Shown: piece by piece, positions 1 through 7,685 of the stretch
How the letters are laid out: every line of letters begins with the position of its first letter
How positions within the stretch are numbered: the stretch's first letter is position 1
Assembly (NCBI GenBank): GCA_026708545.1
Contig: JAPOUT010000049.1
Coordinates: 1-46,771, forward strand
Source: Hyphomicrobiales bacterium
Lineage (GTDB): Bacteria; Pseudomonadota; Alphaproteobacteria; JAPOUT01
DNA: 46,771 nucleotides
Reading direction: 5' to 3'
Position numbers and translations under genes: made by a program
The notes under the pieces: generated by a model
The model's input: only the letters and a program-made list of their open reading frames with translations
Databases searched by the model: none
Told to the model about the DNA's origin: nothing

Positions 1-104
1 GCGAGATGGAGCGCGTTCCCCACTCGGGGCAGTGCAATCACGGCCGTCCGACGTACATCGAGATGAAACTCAAGGACATCGAGCGGCTGTTCGGACGCAC
101 CTGA
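1..104 (+). CDS. mutL: DNA mismatch repair protein MutL, C-terminal fragment
   Basis: The window opens inside a reading frame (first full codon at base 3) that stops with TGA at 102-104. The visible 33 residues include [17 protein letters not shown] followed by [10 protein letters not shown]. This is the typical end of MutL, where the CxHGRP motif belongs to the C-terminal dimerisation and metal-binding domain. MutL couples MutS mismatch recognition to downstream excision. Everything upstream lies outside the window, so start, length and integrity cannot be judged. The gene converges on phnX across 53 bases. That gap holds a GC-rich 6-bp dyad (129-143) without a clear T-tract. Confidence 0.9.
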   Translation, partial: EMERVPHSGQCNHGRPTYIEMKLKDIERLFGRT

Positions 105-157
105 CGGGCTTTCGCCAAACCTCCCGAAGCCGGCAGCGCCGGCGAAGGCCCCCGCTT

Positions 158-985
158 CTACGGATTCTCCCCTCTCGATAACTTCGCTTCGATGTCTTCG
201 ATCACTTCCGGCAAATTCGCGAGGCTGTCGACGACATAATGCGCTCCCGCGTTTTTTAAAATCCCTCTTGCCGTTTCAATCCGCTCGGCGATTTCTCCTT
301 CCGGCAAGCCGTTCGCCTGTTCCAAACTGTCCACGTCCATGTAATTCGAATAGCGTGCCACTCCCACTCCCCAGCATCCCGCCTCCAGGGCTTCGCCGAT
401 TCCCGATGTCGTGTCATCGACTTTCACGACCGAGCAAATCGGATGAACGTCCATTAATTCCAGGTTTCGATACAGCATGAACGGCCGCGGCCGGACGCCG
501 TTGGCAACTTCGTCGCCGGCAACCGAAGCATCCAGAACATAGCCGTGCTTTGCGGTTTCTTCTTCGAGAATATCCACCATCGCGCGCGTAAATCCCGTCG
601 TGCACCCGACTTTGACGCCCCGCGCCTGCAAGTCCCGGACCGTCTCTGCGGCTCCGGGCAGCAGGCCCGCATGCTCCCGCAAGCACGCCAGCTGCATCGG
701 AACAAAGTCCGAATACATGCGCGCGACATCGTCGCCGGTCGGCTCCCTGCCGTGCGCTTCATGCCAGCGCGCGCGAATGCCGGGTTCTTCAAGGAGTGCG
801 GCAATATGAAGGTCTTTGCGCAAACCCATCGGAGCGCGCGCCTCGCTCATCGATATCACCACTCCGTGTTTGCGAAACACCTCCACAAACACCTTCGCCG
901 GCGCTAGCACATAGGCATCAACCGTCGTGCCGCTCCAATCCAGCACGACGCCGCGAACCCCCCCGCGATAGTTACAACCCGGCAT
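158..985 (-). CDS. phnX: Phosphonoacetaldehyde hydrolase (phosphonatase) PhnX
   Basis: PhnX is a HAD-superfamily enzyme that cleaves the C-P bond of phosphonoacetaldehyde to acetaldehyde and phosphate in the cytosol. The 275-residue length fits the family. The HAD nucleophile motif LDWSGTTVD puts the catalytic Asp at about residue 16. The Schiff-base lysine lies in GLRKDLHI (about residue 57), and the motif III/IV region reads VKVDDTTSGIGEALEAGCW. The start is supported by an AGGAGATAAAG ribosome binding site directly before the ATG. The gene begins 12 bases after trmB ends, on the same strand, so it is probably the last gene of a metK-trmB-phnX unit. Its usual partner, the 2-aminoethylphosphonate transaminase phnW, is not in the window. 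Confidence 0.93.
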   Translation of the reverse strand: MPGCNYRGGVRGVVLDWSGTTVDAYVLAPAKVFVEVFRKHGVVISMSEARAPMGLRKDLHIAALLEEPGIRARWHEAHGREPTGDDVARMYSDFVPMQLACLREHAGLLPGAAETVRDLQARGVKVGCTTGFTRAMVDILEEETAKHGYVLDASVAGDEVANGVRPRPFMLYRNLELMDVHPICSVVKVDDTTSGIGEALEAGCWGVGVARYSNYMDVDSLEQANGLPEGEIAERIETARGILKNAGAHYVVDSLANLPEVIEDIEAKLSRGENP

Positions 986-997
986 CTTTATCTCCTG

Positions 998-1711
998 TCA
1001 TGAACCGTTATCACCCGAACGGCGAAAATTCAAATGCATTACGGCCCTCCCGCAGCGCCGGGCCTTCAACTCGTAACGGGTCGGCGGATACGGTTCTCTC
1101 GGCTCCCTCCAGTCGCGCGAACGGTCCGCATCCCAGACAAACGGTTTGCAGCGCCGCATGTTCGCAAGCATCCATCCCGCGAAAGTGCCGCTGTCGGTCG
1201 CAATTCGAAGTTCCGCGTTCTTCTTCAAAATTCGCGCGAGTTGTCCCACGACCTCCATGCGTGTCATTCGCCTCTTGCCGTGGCGTTTCTTCGGCCACGG
1301 GTCGGGAAACATCATGTAGCAACGCGAAATACTCGAAGGCCGCAACATCGAGAGAAAATCAAACGCATCGCCGTCATGAATGCGAATGTTGCCGGCATCC
1401 CCCATGCAGGCAAGCAGCCGGGCAACGCCGGCGGGATAGGGCTCGCATCCGATGTGCAGGCATTCCGGATGTTCGCGTGCCTGGTGGAGCAGATGTTCCC
1501 CCGCGCCGAAGCCGATCTCTAGCCAGACGTCCCTGGCGGGCGGTTCGCACAATGTAGCGGGATCAAGGGATTCGCTTTCGCCCAAAGCCACGCGCAACCC
1601 CGGCAACTTGCCCGCAAGCAACGCTTCGCGTTCGGGCGAGAGTTTGCGCATGCGCCCCAAATGCAGGCGCGAACGTTTCACGATTGGGGGATTTTCCCCG
1701 CTGGGGGGCAT
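998..1711 (-). CDS. trmB: tRNA (guanine-N7-)-methyltransferase TrmB
   Basis: TrmB methylates G46 in the variable loop of tRNAs using S-adenosylmethionine. The 237-residue protein shows the Rossmann SAM-binding motif WLEIGFGAGEHLLHQA at about residues 63-78, the family signature MMFPDPWPKKRHGKRR, and the C-terminal substrate region around ATDSGTFAGWML and PPTRYELKA. Its ATG overlaps the metK stop codon by one base (TGATG), so translation is probably coupled. It therefore sits directly behind the gene that makes its methyl donor, an arrangement common in alphaproteobacteria. The N-terminus is slightly extended and basic (KRSRLHLGRMRKLSP), as is usual in this class. Confidence 0.95.
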   Translation of the reverse strand: MPPSGENPPIVKRSRLHLGRMRKLSPEREALLAGKLPGLRVALGESESLDPATLCEPPARDVWLEIGFGAGEHLLHQAREHPECLHIGCEPYPAGVARLLACMGDAGNIRIHDGDAFDFLSMLRPSSISRCYMMFPDPWPKKRHGKRRMTRMEVVGQLARILKKNAELRIATDSGTFAGWMLANMRRCKPFVWDADRSRDWREPREPYPPTRYELKARRCGRAVMHLNFRRSGDNGS

Positions 1712-2916
1712 CAGGCGGCGGTCTCAACCTTCTCGGCTTGTCCTGCCGGCAGCAGGGCGTCCTGCAGCAAATCGACAAGGTCAAGACGCTCCCAGGAAAA
1801 GCCGCCGTCCGAATCGGTCTCGCGTCCGAAATGCCCGTAGCACGCGGTGCGCTCGTAAATCGGCCGGGCAAGCTGGAGACGCTCGCGAATGCCCCGGGGG
1901 GTCAACTTAACCTGTTCACGTAAAAGATTCTCCAGTGCGGATTCCGCAACCTTTCCGGTTGAGTGGAAGTTGACATATATCGAGAGCGGCTCCGCAACGC
2001 CGATCGCGTAAGAAAGCTGTATGGTGCAACGCGCCGCCAGTCCGGCGGCAACGGCGTTCTTGGCGAGATGGCGCGCCGCATAGGCGGCGGAACGGTCGAC
2101 CTTGGTCGGATCCTTGCCGGAAAAAGCGCCGCCCCCGTGCAATGCCGCGCCGCCGTAGGTGTCGACGATGATCTTGCGGCCGGTCAGTCCCGCGTCGCCG
2201 TGCGGTCCCCCGATGACGAATTTCCCTGTCGGGTTAATCAGTAGCGGCGTGTCCTTGTCGAGCCATCCTTGCGGCAGGGCTTCTTGAATCAGCGGAAACA
2301 AAATCTCGCGCACGTCGTCCTGGTTCAGGGACTTGTCGTGCTGCGACGACACCAGCGCCGATTTAATTCCCACAGGAGTGTGGTTTTTATAATGCACGGT
2401 TATCTGGCTCTTGGCATCGGGTCCCAGTCCTTTGACGCGTCCGGATTTTCGAGCCTCGGCAATCGTGCGTAAAATCTTGTGCGCGTAAAAAACCGGTGCC
2501 GGCATCAACTCTTCCGTTTCCGTGCACGCATAACCGAACATCACGCCCTGGTCGCCGGCGCCTTCTCCTTCTTCCGAAGTCGCATCAACGCCCTGGGCTA
2601 TGTCCGGGGATTGCTCGTGAAGCAGGATGTCAAGTTTCGCATTCTTCCAGTGGAAACTCTCATCGTCATAACCGACGTCGCGAACCACCTCGCGCACGCG
2701 CTTTTCTATCATTCCGTGGTCAATGCCCACGCCGCCGCGAACCTCGCCCGCGAGAACGATGTGGTTTGTCGTTGTCAGGGTCTCAACGGCACAGCGGGCG
2801 TCGGGGTCACCGCCGAGGTAAAGGTCGACAATCGAATCCGATATTCTGTCGCAGAGCTTGTCCGGATGGCCTTCTGCGACCGATTCACTGGTAAAAAGAT
2901 ACTCGCCCCTGTGCAT
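1711..2916 (-). CDS. metK: S-adenosylmethionine synthase MetK
   Basis: MetK makes S-adenosylmethionine from methionine and ATP. Starting at the ATG at 2916 gives 401 residues beginning [20 protein letters not shown], with an AGGGAGAG ribosome binding site 5-6 bases upstream. An upstream in-frame ATG at 2988 would add 24 unrelated residues and is rejected. Diagnostic motifs are all present: [36 protein letters not shown], the Mg/phosphate loop [15 protein letters not shown] and [15 protein letters not shown]. It leads the metK-trmB-phnX unit. The 144-base leader holds no recognisable SAM-II or SAH riboswitch. A structured element with a terminator (copy A) lies just upstream on the same strand. 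Confidence 0.97.
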   Translation of the reverse strand: MHRGEYLFTSESVAEGHPDKLCDRISDSIVDLYLGGDPDARCAVETLTTTNHIVLAGEVRGGVGIDHGMIEKRVREVVRDVGYDDESFHWKNAKLDILLHEQSPDIAQGVDATSEEGEGAGDQGVMFGYACTETEELMPAPVFYAHKILRTIAEARKSGRVKGLGPDAKSQITVHYKNHTPVGIKSALVSSQHDKSLNQDDVREILFPLIQEALPQGWLDKDTPLLINPTGKFVIGGPHGDAGLTGRKIIVDTYGGAALHGGGAFSGKDPTKVDRSAAYAARHLAKNAVAAGLAARCTIQLSYAIGVAEPLSIYVNFHSTGKVAESALENLLREQVKLTPRGIRERLQLARPIYERTACYGHFGRETDSDGGFSWERLDLVDLLQDALLPAGQAEKVETAA

Positions 2917-3061
2917 GGTCTCTCCCTGATTTAATGTGTGGATTTCCTGCGAAGTATTGACCATTCCGGTGAAAGAATCAACAGCCAATCTCGAGAATTC
3001 TCTTTACGGGTCCTGTGCCGCGTGGTTGGTCGATGCGCCGAATTCCTATCGAATCGGACTG

Positions 3062-3100
3062 AAAAAAACGCCCCGGCAAATCACGAGAAATGCCGGGGCG
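3062..3100 (-). terminator. Rho-independent terminator of copy A
   Basis: On the minus strand CGCCCCGGCA (3100-3091) pairs with TGCCGGGGCG (3078-3069) around a 12-base loop. A run of seven T follows (A-tract at 3062-3068 on the plus strand). It lies 146 bases upstream of the metK start. Confidence 0.85.
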
Positions 3101-3313
3101 CCTTTGGGTTGGTCTGCAATCATTGCATTCGGTCCCTGTTTCGCCGGAAACGCAAGCTTTTTTGCGGCCAATCCAGGCACTTACAGGATTTTGGAGGGAT
3201 TTTCAGCGATATTCGTGCGGTTTCAGGAGATCCGAAAAACCGCGGAAAGCGGCGGTTTTTTCGAATCGGGCCGGATTTTGACGGAAAGGCGGCATAATTC
3301 CCCGGATTTCGTG
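3062..3313 (-). ncRNA. Structured intergenic element, copy A (candidate ncRNA with 3' terminator)
   Basis: Read on the minus strand, about 250 bases end in an intrinsic terminator. The same element recurs at 18941-19193 (copy B) with roughly 70% identity by eye and the same length. The conserved order is AATCCGG..GAAT.ATGCCGC, CCGATTCG, an internal CCGC-type hairpin with T-tract, GATCTCCTGAAAC, AAGCTTTTT-region, a fully identical TGCAGACCAACCCAAAGG, then the terminator hairpin. A compensatory change in the terminator stem (G-C here, A-U in copy B) supports an RNA-level role. Copy A lies between three tiny ORFs and metK, oriented towards metK, so it could be an independent sRNA or a long attenuator-like leader. 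I do not recognise the family. Confidence 0.55.
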
Positions 3314-3351
3314 GGTCCGCGAATCTGTTGGCGCTTCGCCTCTTGGTTTCG

Positions 3352-3441
3352 ATGCTGATAACCTATCTCAAAATGCGGGATAAATTTGGCGAGATACAGG
3401 CTGACATGACAGACGTTGATGCAGGTTCCAGCAGGAGTTAA
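3352..3441 (+). CDS. Tiny ORF 1 of 3, 29 residues, unknown
   Basis: An ATG-to-TAA frame encodes 29 residues starting MLITYLKMRDKFGEIQ. No good ribosome binding site precedes it. It is followed one base later by a second tiny ORF, and the stretch is visibly more AT-rich than the flanking genes. I recognise no family. It may be chance, or the remnant of an acquired cassette. Confidence 0.2.
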   Translation: MLITYLKMRDKFGEIQADMTDVDAGSSRS

Positions 3442-3442
3442 A

Positions 3443-3496
3443 ATGTCACTAACAGCGATAAGATTAATGCTGATAGAGCAGATGATTAGGAGATGA
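3443..3496 (+). CDS. Tiny ORF 2 of 3, 17 residues, unknown
   Basis: This frame encodes MSLTAIRLMLIEQMIRR. A good ribosome binding site (AGGAG, 6 bases upstream) precedes the ATG. Its stop is followed after two bases by the next ATG, so translation could be coupled. At this length function cannot be inferred and it may be only a leader peptide. Confidence 0.25.
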   Translation: MSLTAIRLMLIEQMIRR

Positions 3497-3498
3497 CA

Positions 3499-3582
3499 AT
3501 GGAGCCGGTAACGATAAAGATAATTGCAGGGTTGGCGTTGGGATACGGAATTTGTGAATTGGTTGCGTATTGCTTACAGTAA
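3499..3582 (+). CDS. Tiny ORF 3 of 3, 27-residue hydrophobic peptide
   Basis: This frame encodes 27 residues, MEPVTIKIIAGLALGYGICE followed by LVAYCLQ. It would form one short membrane helix. An AGGAG sequence lies 5-6 bases before the ATG, inside the end of the preceding ORF. The good ribosome binding site, hydrophobic nature and AT-rich context make it the best of the three small ORFs. No family is recognised. Candidates would be a small membrane regulator, a type I toxin-like peptide or a phage remnant. Confidence 0.3.
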   Translation: MEPVTIKIIAGLALGYGICELVAYCLQ

Positions 3583-3691
3583 ATTACAGAAAAAAGTTAT
3601 TCGAAAATTAGTTAAACCGCTTGCAAATACTAGCACAGCCGACATCTTCTTTCGATCGTTCGGCGCACCCGCCGAGCGGTCGGTTGCCGGT

Positions 3692-3722
3692 AAAAGGACG
3701 TTCGCGTCCGCGCGTGGTCCTT
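3692..3722 (-). terminator. Weak terminator-like hairpin after lnt
   Basis: On the minus strand AAGGAC (3722-3717) can pair with GTCCTT (3699-3694) and is followed by a short T run. The loop is long (17 bases) and GC-rich. It lies just past the lnt stop and could end the plsC-to-lnt operon. Confidence 0.35.
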
Positions 3723-3729
3723 CCCCGGC

Positions 3730-5310
3730 TTATTCGGATGCCTTCTTGCGGAACCTCGAACCTGCAGACAAAAGAAGCAGCAGGAATGCCCCTGCAAACA
3801 TTGGTATGTCTCCGACCCGCGAAAACACCGTCGGAGGGGCGGGCGGTGGCAGGCGGACATCCAGCACGTCACGCTCGCCAATCCCCAGTTTTGCAAGGAT
3901 GCGCCCGCGGCTGTCTATCAGTGCCGAAATTCCTGTATTGGTCGAACGCGCTATCGGCAGGCCCTCCTCAATCGCGCGAACAGCCGCCTGGTCCAAATGC
4001 TGCCACGGACCTATTGAGTCGCCAAACCACGCATCGTTGCTCACGTTAATCAGCCAGTCGGGGCGCTCGCCCGGCGTGAAGATATCGCCGGAAAAAATAA
4101 CCTCGAAACATATCAATGCGCCGGCATCGGGGAAATCTCCAAGTTCAAGCAAACGCGAGCCCGTCCCCGTCCTGAAACCGCCTTCCCTCGTCAGCACTTT
4201 AAGTCCGGTCTTTTCAAAAAACACTTTATAGGGAACATACTCCCCGAACGGAACAAGATGCTGTTTGTCATAATGCTCCACAGTCTCGGCCTTGTCGTCC
4301 AAAACCAGCAATGAGTTATACGACTTCTCCTTGGGCAAATCGGCACCGTAGCGAAACGAACCCGCAACCAAAAGCGAACCCGGAGACATGTATTTTGCCA
4401 GATGCTCCCGCAACACACTTTCGTTTTCGATGGCAACGGGAATCGCCACCTCGGGCCATATAATTACGTCCGGTTCCGGAGCATTCCCGTAACTATCGGG
4501 GCGAAAGCTCAAACGAAGTATCACGTTCGCCATTTCATTTATGTTTTTGCCCTTAATCTTGTCGCGCTGGTTGATTTTCGGCTGGACTATGCGCACCGCT
4601 ATCCCCTCGGGTTCCGGCGCCGAATTGATGCGGTGCGCCCCCCACAGCCACGCCGCAACCGCAAGGACGAGCGCGGCGCACGGCACGAACAGGCGGGTTC
4701 GCTTGTCCGCCATCCGCGCCTCGCGGCGTCCGTCCCCGAAAAGCGCGGGCAGGAGCGCAATCGTCACACTCACAAGCGAGAGCCCGTAGACGCCCACCAG
4801 CGATGCCGCCTGCGCCCAGGGCAGCGATGCCGTCAGCGTGTTGCCCCATATGTTCCACGGCAGGCCGTCGGCCATGAAATGTCCGCGGCACCAGTCCGTA
4901 AGCGTGATTGCCGCCGCGAGGGCGAGAAGGCGGGGAAGCCCGTCGCCCCAGAGAAACCGGCGCGCGAGCACGCAGCCGATGACGAAAAACAGCGGCAGCA
5001 ATATCATCAAACATGCCACAAGGGGAAAGAGGTAGGGGATGTTTTCCGTTCCGCTGATGAAAAACGCGTTAGCCATCCAGTGCAGCCCGACGCCGTAAAA
5101 ACCCAGGCCGAACGTCCAGGCAATCGCAATCGTGCGACGGACGGTTTGGCAGCCGTCCAGCTGCCAGACCAGCACGCACAGGCACACCGGCAGCAAAAAC
5201 AAAAAATGAAACGGTGCAAACGTCATCACGCCGAGCGCTCCCGTCAGGAACGCCAGCGCATAGGCGCGAAAGCCCCGTAACTCGCCGATGTAAAGTGCAA
5301 GTGATGGCAT
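3730..5310 (-). CDS. lnt: Apolipoprotein N-acyltransferase Lnt
   Basis: Lnt transfers an acyl chain from phospholipid to the N-terminal Cys of apolipoproteins in the inner membrane, completing triacylated lipoproteins. The 526 residues have hydrophobic segments over the first ~220 residues, a periplasmic carbon-nitrogen hydrolase domain and a C-terminal membrane helix. The catalytic triad is visible: Glu287 in IIWPEVAIP, Lys349 in EHYDKQHLVPFGEYVP and Cys401 in LICFEVIFSGD. The start lies 8 bases after the corC stop, so it is co-transcribed. In many alphaproteobacteria a short HTH regulator sits between lnt and metK. Here that place holds copy A and tiny ORFs. Confidence 0.95.
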   Translation of the reverse strand: MPSLALYIGELRGFRAYALAFLTGALGVMTFAPFHFLFLLPVCLCVLVWQLDGCQTVRRTIAIAWTFGLGFYGVGLHWMANAFFISGTENIPYLFPLVACLMILLPLFFVIGCVLARRFLWGDGLPRLLALAAAITLTDWCRGHFMADGLPWNIWGNTLTASLPWAQAASLVGVYGLSLVSVTIALLPALFGDGRREARMADKRTRLFVPCAALVLAVAAWLWGAHRINSAPEPEGIAVRIVQPKINQRDKIKGKNINEMANVILRLSFRPDSYGNAPEPDVIIWPEVAIPVAIENESVLREHLAKYMSPGSLLVAGSFRYGADLPKEKSYNSLLVLDDKAETVEHYDKQHLVPFGEYVPYKVFFEKTGLKVLTREGGFRTGTGSRLLELGDFPDAGALICFEVIFSGDIFTPGERPDWLINVSNDAWFGDSIGPWQHLDQAAVRAIEEGLPIARSTNTGISALIDSRGRILAKLGIGERDVLDVRLPPPAPPTVFSRVGDIPMFAGAFLLLLLSAGSRFRKKASE

Positions 5311-5318
5311 GGTTCGGA

Positions 5319-6218
5319 CTAGGTGGTCGGACGGATGTGGATGAGAAGACGTTTGATGCGACGCGGGTCGGCCTCGCGGACTTCAAATTCCAAGCCGGCA
5401 GGGTGCGATATCAACTCGCCGCGCTGGGGGACCCTGCCCGCCAAGAATACAACCAGCCCTCCCAGCGTGTCGACCTCCTCTTCCTCGTCGTCGGGCAGCA
5501 GGTCAAGCCCCGTCATCTCGGCAAGATCGGCAATCGGCGCGCGGGCCGACGCCTTTATCCCGCCGCTCGGCAGGCGCACCAGCAGGGGCCCCTCGCCGAT
5601 GTCGTGCTCGTCCTCAATGTCGCCGACAATTTCCTCAACCAGGTCTTCAATTGAGACGAGTCCGTCGGTGCCGCCGTATTCGTCAATCACGAGCGCGAGG
5701 TGCATGCGGGCCGTCTGCATCCGCACAAGCAAATCCGCCGCGGGCATCGAGGGCGGAACAAACAACAGCCTCCGCATTAAAGGCTTCAGGGTGAAATTGT
5801 TTTTTCTCCCGGGGGCGTCATTCGCGTCGCCGGACGCGAGAGAGCGAACCACGTCCTTAATGTGCACCATGCCGCGGGGGTCGTCCAAATTTTCGCGATA
5901 GACCGGAATGCGCGAATGTCCTTCCTTGCGAAACACCTGCAGCAGCTCCTCAAGCGTGCAGTTCTCCTCGACGGCGACAATGTCCGCGCGCGGAACCATC
6001 ACATCGTCGGCGCGCGCTTCGTGAAAGCCGACGATGTTCATCAGCATGTCGCGTTCTTCCTCGCCGATGGCGCGGGGGCTGTCGGAATTCTCGTGGAGGA
6101 TGTCTTCGAGACTCTCCCTCAGTCCCGCGTTGTTTTCCGCTCCCAGGCTGATCAACCGGCGGCCCAGGCGCACGCACCACCGGCGCGGTATCGCAAGGAT
6201 TTTCTCCCTGAGGCTCAT
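5319..6218 (-). CDS. corC: CorC/TlyC-family CBS-domain protein
   Basis: This is a 299-residue cytosolic protein of the hemolysin C/CorC family, without the N-terminal DUF21 membrane region. A pair of CBS domains covers about residues 70-200 (start VMVPRADIVAVEE; second around LLVRMQTARMHLALVIDEYGG). A C-terminal CorC_HlyC domain contains DEEEEVDTLGGLV. CorC proteins are linked to magnesium and cobalt efflux, but the exact role of the DUF21-less form is unsettled. Its start overlaps the end of ybeY by four bases, placing it in the conserved phoH-ybeY-corC-lnt order. Confidence 0.9.
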   Translation of the reverse strand: MSLREKILAIPRRWCVRLGRRLISLGAENNAGLRESLEDILHENSDSPRAIGEEERDMLMNIVGFHEARADDVMVPRADIVAVEENCTLEELLQVFRKEGHSRIPVYRENLDDPRGMVHIKDVVRSLASGDANDAPGRKNNFTLKPLMRRLLFVPPSMPAADLLVRMQTARMHLALVIDEYGGTDGLVSIEDLVEEIVGDIEDEHDIGEGPLLVRLPSGGIKASARAPIADLAEMTGLDLLPDDEEEEVDTLGGLVVFLAGRVPQRGELISHPAGLEFEVREADPRRIKRLLIHIRPTT

Positions 6219-6742
6219 TGCGTCACCGAAAGCGTGTAAGGGTTGTCGACGGACATGCGCGCAAGCGCCCGTATTTCAAGGGACTCCATCCGTTCGGCCT
6301 GTTGTTTGAATTCATGTTCATAACCGCAAAGGTGCAGCACGCCGTGAACCACGAGGTGCAGCAGATGGTCGTGCCGGCCCCTGCCGCGCGTCTTCGCGCC
6401 GCGCAGCACGCCTTGCTCGGAAAGCAGCACGTCGCCCAGCTGGTAGCGCGCACCGGCAAAACACTGCGCCGGAAAGGAAAGTATGTCCGTCGGCTCGTCG
6501 CGCTTGCGGAACTTCCCGTTCATCTCCCGCAACAACGCGTCGTCGCCCAGCACAATCGAAAAATCCACGGCGGCGCCTTGCCAGCCGGCGTCGGCATCGG
6601 CCGCGTCCGCCGCCTCCCATGCAAGCATCGCCGCCCGCCGAAGCCGCGCCTCGTCCGTCCAGCCCCAGTCGCCGGCGTGAACGAGGATGTCGATATCCGG
6701 AGGCTCAGCTTTCGTCGCCATTTGCACCGCCTTCGCGCTCAT
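6215..6742 (-). CDS. ybeY: Endoribonuclease YbeY (rRNA maturation factor)
   Basis: YbeY is a metal-dependent RNase needed for 16S rRNA 3'-end maturation and 70S quality control. The signature HGVLHLCGYEH supplies the three zinc-binding histidines (about residues 133, 137 and 143). RDEPTDILSFP is the other conserved block. The 175-residue length is normal. The start is ambiguous: the ATG at 6742 overlaps phoH by 38 bases, and the in-frame ATG at 6721 gives a shorter, more typical N-terminus with 17 bases of overlap. The gene lies in the miaB-phoH-ybeY-corC-lnt operon. Confidence 0.93.
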   Translation of the reverse strand: MSAKAVQMATKAEPPDIDILVHAGDWGWTDEARLRRAAMLAWEAADAADADAGWQGAAVDFSIVLGDDALLREMNGKFRKRDEPTDILSFPAQCFAGARYQLGDVLLSEQGVLRGAKTRGRGRHDHLLHLVVHGVLHLCGYEHEFKQQAERMESLEIRALARMSVDNPYTLSVTQ

Positions 6743-7676
6743 ACGCGCGCAGAATGTTCGCGACCAGCCGGTGCCGCATCACATCCTCCGGGCCGAAACG
6801 CACAACCGCAACATCGTCAACGCGCTCGAGCAGGTCGACGGCGCGCTCCAGGCCCGGCGAAGCCCCGTGCGGCAAATCTATCTGCGACAGGTCGCCCGTT
6901 ACGACCATGCGGCCGTGCTCGCCCAGCCGCGTCAAAAACATTTTCATTTGCGTGCCCGTGCAATTTTGCGCCTCGTCCAGTATCACCGCCGCATTCGACA
7001 AAGTGCGTCCGCGCATGAACGCCAGCGGCGCTATCTCGATCTCGCCCGCATCCATCCGGCGCAGCAATTGCTCAGAAGGCAGGCAGTCGTGCAATGCGTC
7101 GTAAAGGGGACGCAGGTAGGGATCAATCTTCTCGCGCATGTCGCCGGGCAGGAAGCCGAGCCGCTCGCCCGCCTCCACCGCCGGACGCGATAAAATTATC
7201 CGGGCAATCCGGCCCTCGAGCAGGTCGCGCACCGCCATCGCGACCGCGAGATAGGTTTTGCCCGTTCCGGCGGGGCCTGTCCCGAACACCAGCGAGCAAC
7301 TCTCCATCGCGCTGACATAACGCGCCTGCGTCACCGTGCGCGGCGATATCGAACGTTTGCGGGTGGCGATGCGCAGGCGGGAGTTCTTGTCCCAATCCCC
7401 GCCCGACGCCATCCGCACGGCCCCCTCAACATCTTTCGTATCAATGCCGTATCCCTTTTCGACCCGGAGATAGAGATCCTGCAATGCGCGCTCCGCTATC
7501 CGGCACGCCGAACGCGAGCCGATCAGCGCAAGGCGGTTGCCGCGGGGCGTCGCCCTTATCGAGAGCTCGCGCTCAATCTGCGACAGGTTGGAATCATGAA
7601 CGCCGAACAGCACGCTCAACAGGCGGTTGTCGTTGAAGTCCATCAGTATGGTGTGCTCTTCCATCGAATTACTCAC
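6705..7676 (-). CDS. phoH: PhoH-family ATPase
   Basis: This is a 323-residue P-loop protein of the PhoH/YbeZ type. The N-terminal part (about residues 1-100) is the KH-like region. The ATPase domain has Walker A GPAGTGKT at about residues 134-141 and a Walker B-like VILDEAQNCT. YbeZ partners YbeY physically and genetically in ribosome and RNA metabolism, which fits the overlapping neighbour here. The start is 9 bases downstream of the miaB stop. Confidence 0.94.
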   Translation of the reverse strand: MSNSMEEHTILMDFNDNRLLSVLFGVHDSNLSQIERELSIRATPRGNRLALIGSRSACRIAERALQDLYLRVEKGYGIDTKDVEGAVRMASGGDWDKNSRLRIATRKRSISPRTVTQARYVSAMESCSLVFGTGPAGTGKTYLAVAMAVRDLLEGRIARIILSRPAVEAGERLGFLPGDMREKIDPYLRPLYDALHDCLPSEQLLRRMDAGEIEIAPLAFMRGRTLSNAAVILDEAQNCTGTQMKMFLTRLGEHGRMVVTGDLSQIDLPHGASPGLERAVDLLERVDDVAVVRFGPEDVMRHRLVANILRAYEREGGANGDES

Positions 7677-7685
7677 GCGGCGGTC

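Noticed and set aside
129-143. Terminator between mutL and phnX
   Set aside because: GCCGGC-AGC-GCCGGC can form a short stem, but there is no T-tract on either strand.
2917-3061. SAM riboswitch in the metK leader
   Set aside because: I looked for SAM-I, SAM-II and SAH-type conserved cores on the minus strand and found none.
3090-3313. Copy A and copy B as a protein family: on the strand opposite the terminators, both have open frames with similar translations (..PLGWSA.. and RILTE.RH.SPDF)
   Set aside because: The would-be start codons lie in the terminator stem, no ribosome binding site precedes them, and conservation is better explained by RNA features such as compensatory stem changes. 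Only many copies with synonymous bias would revive this.
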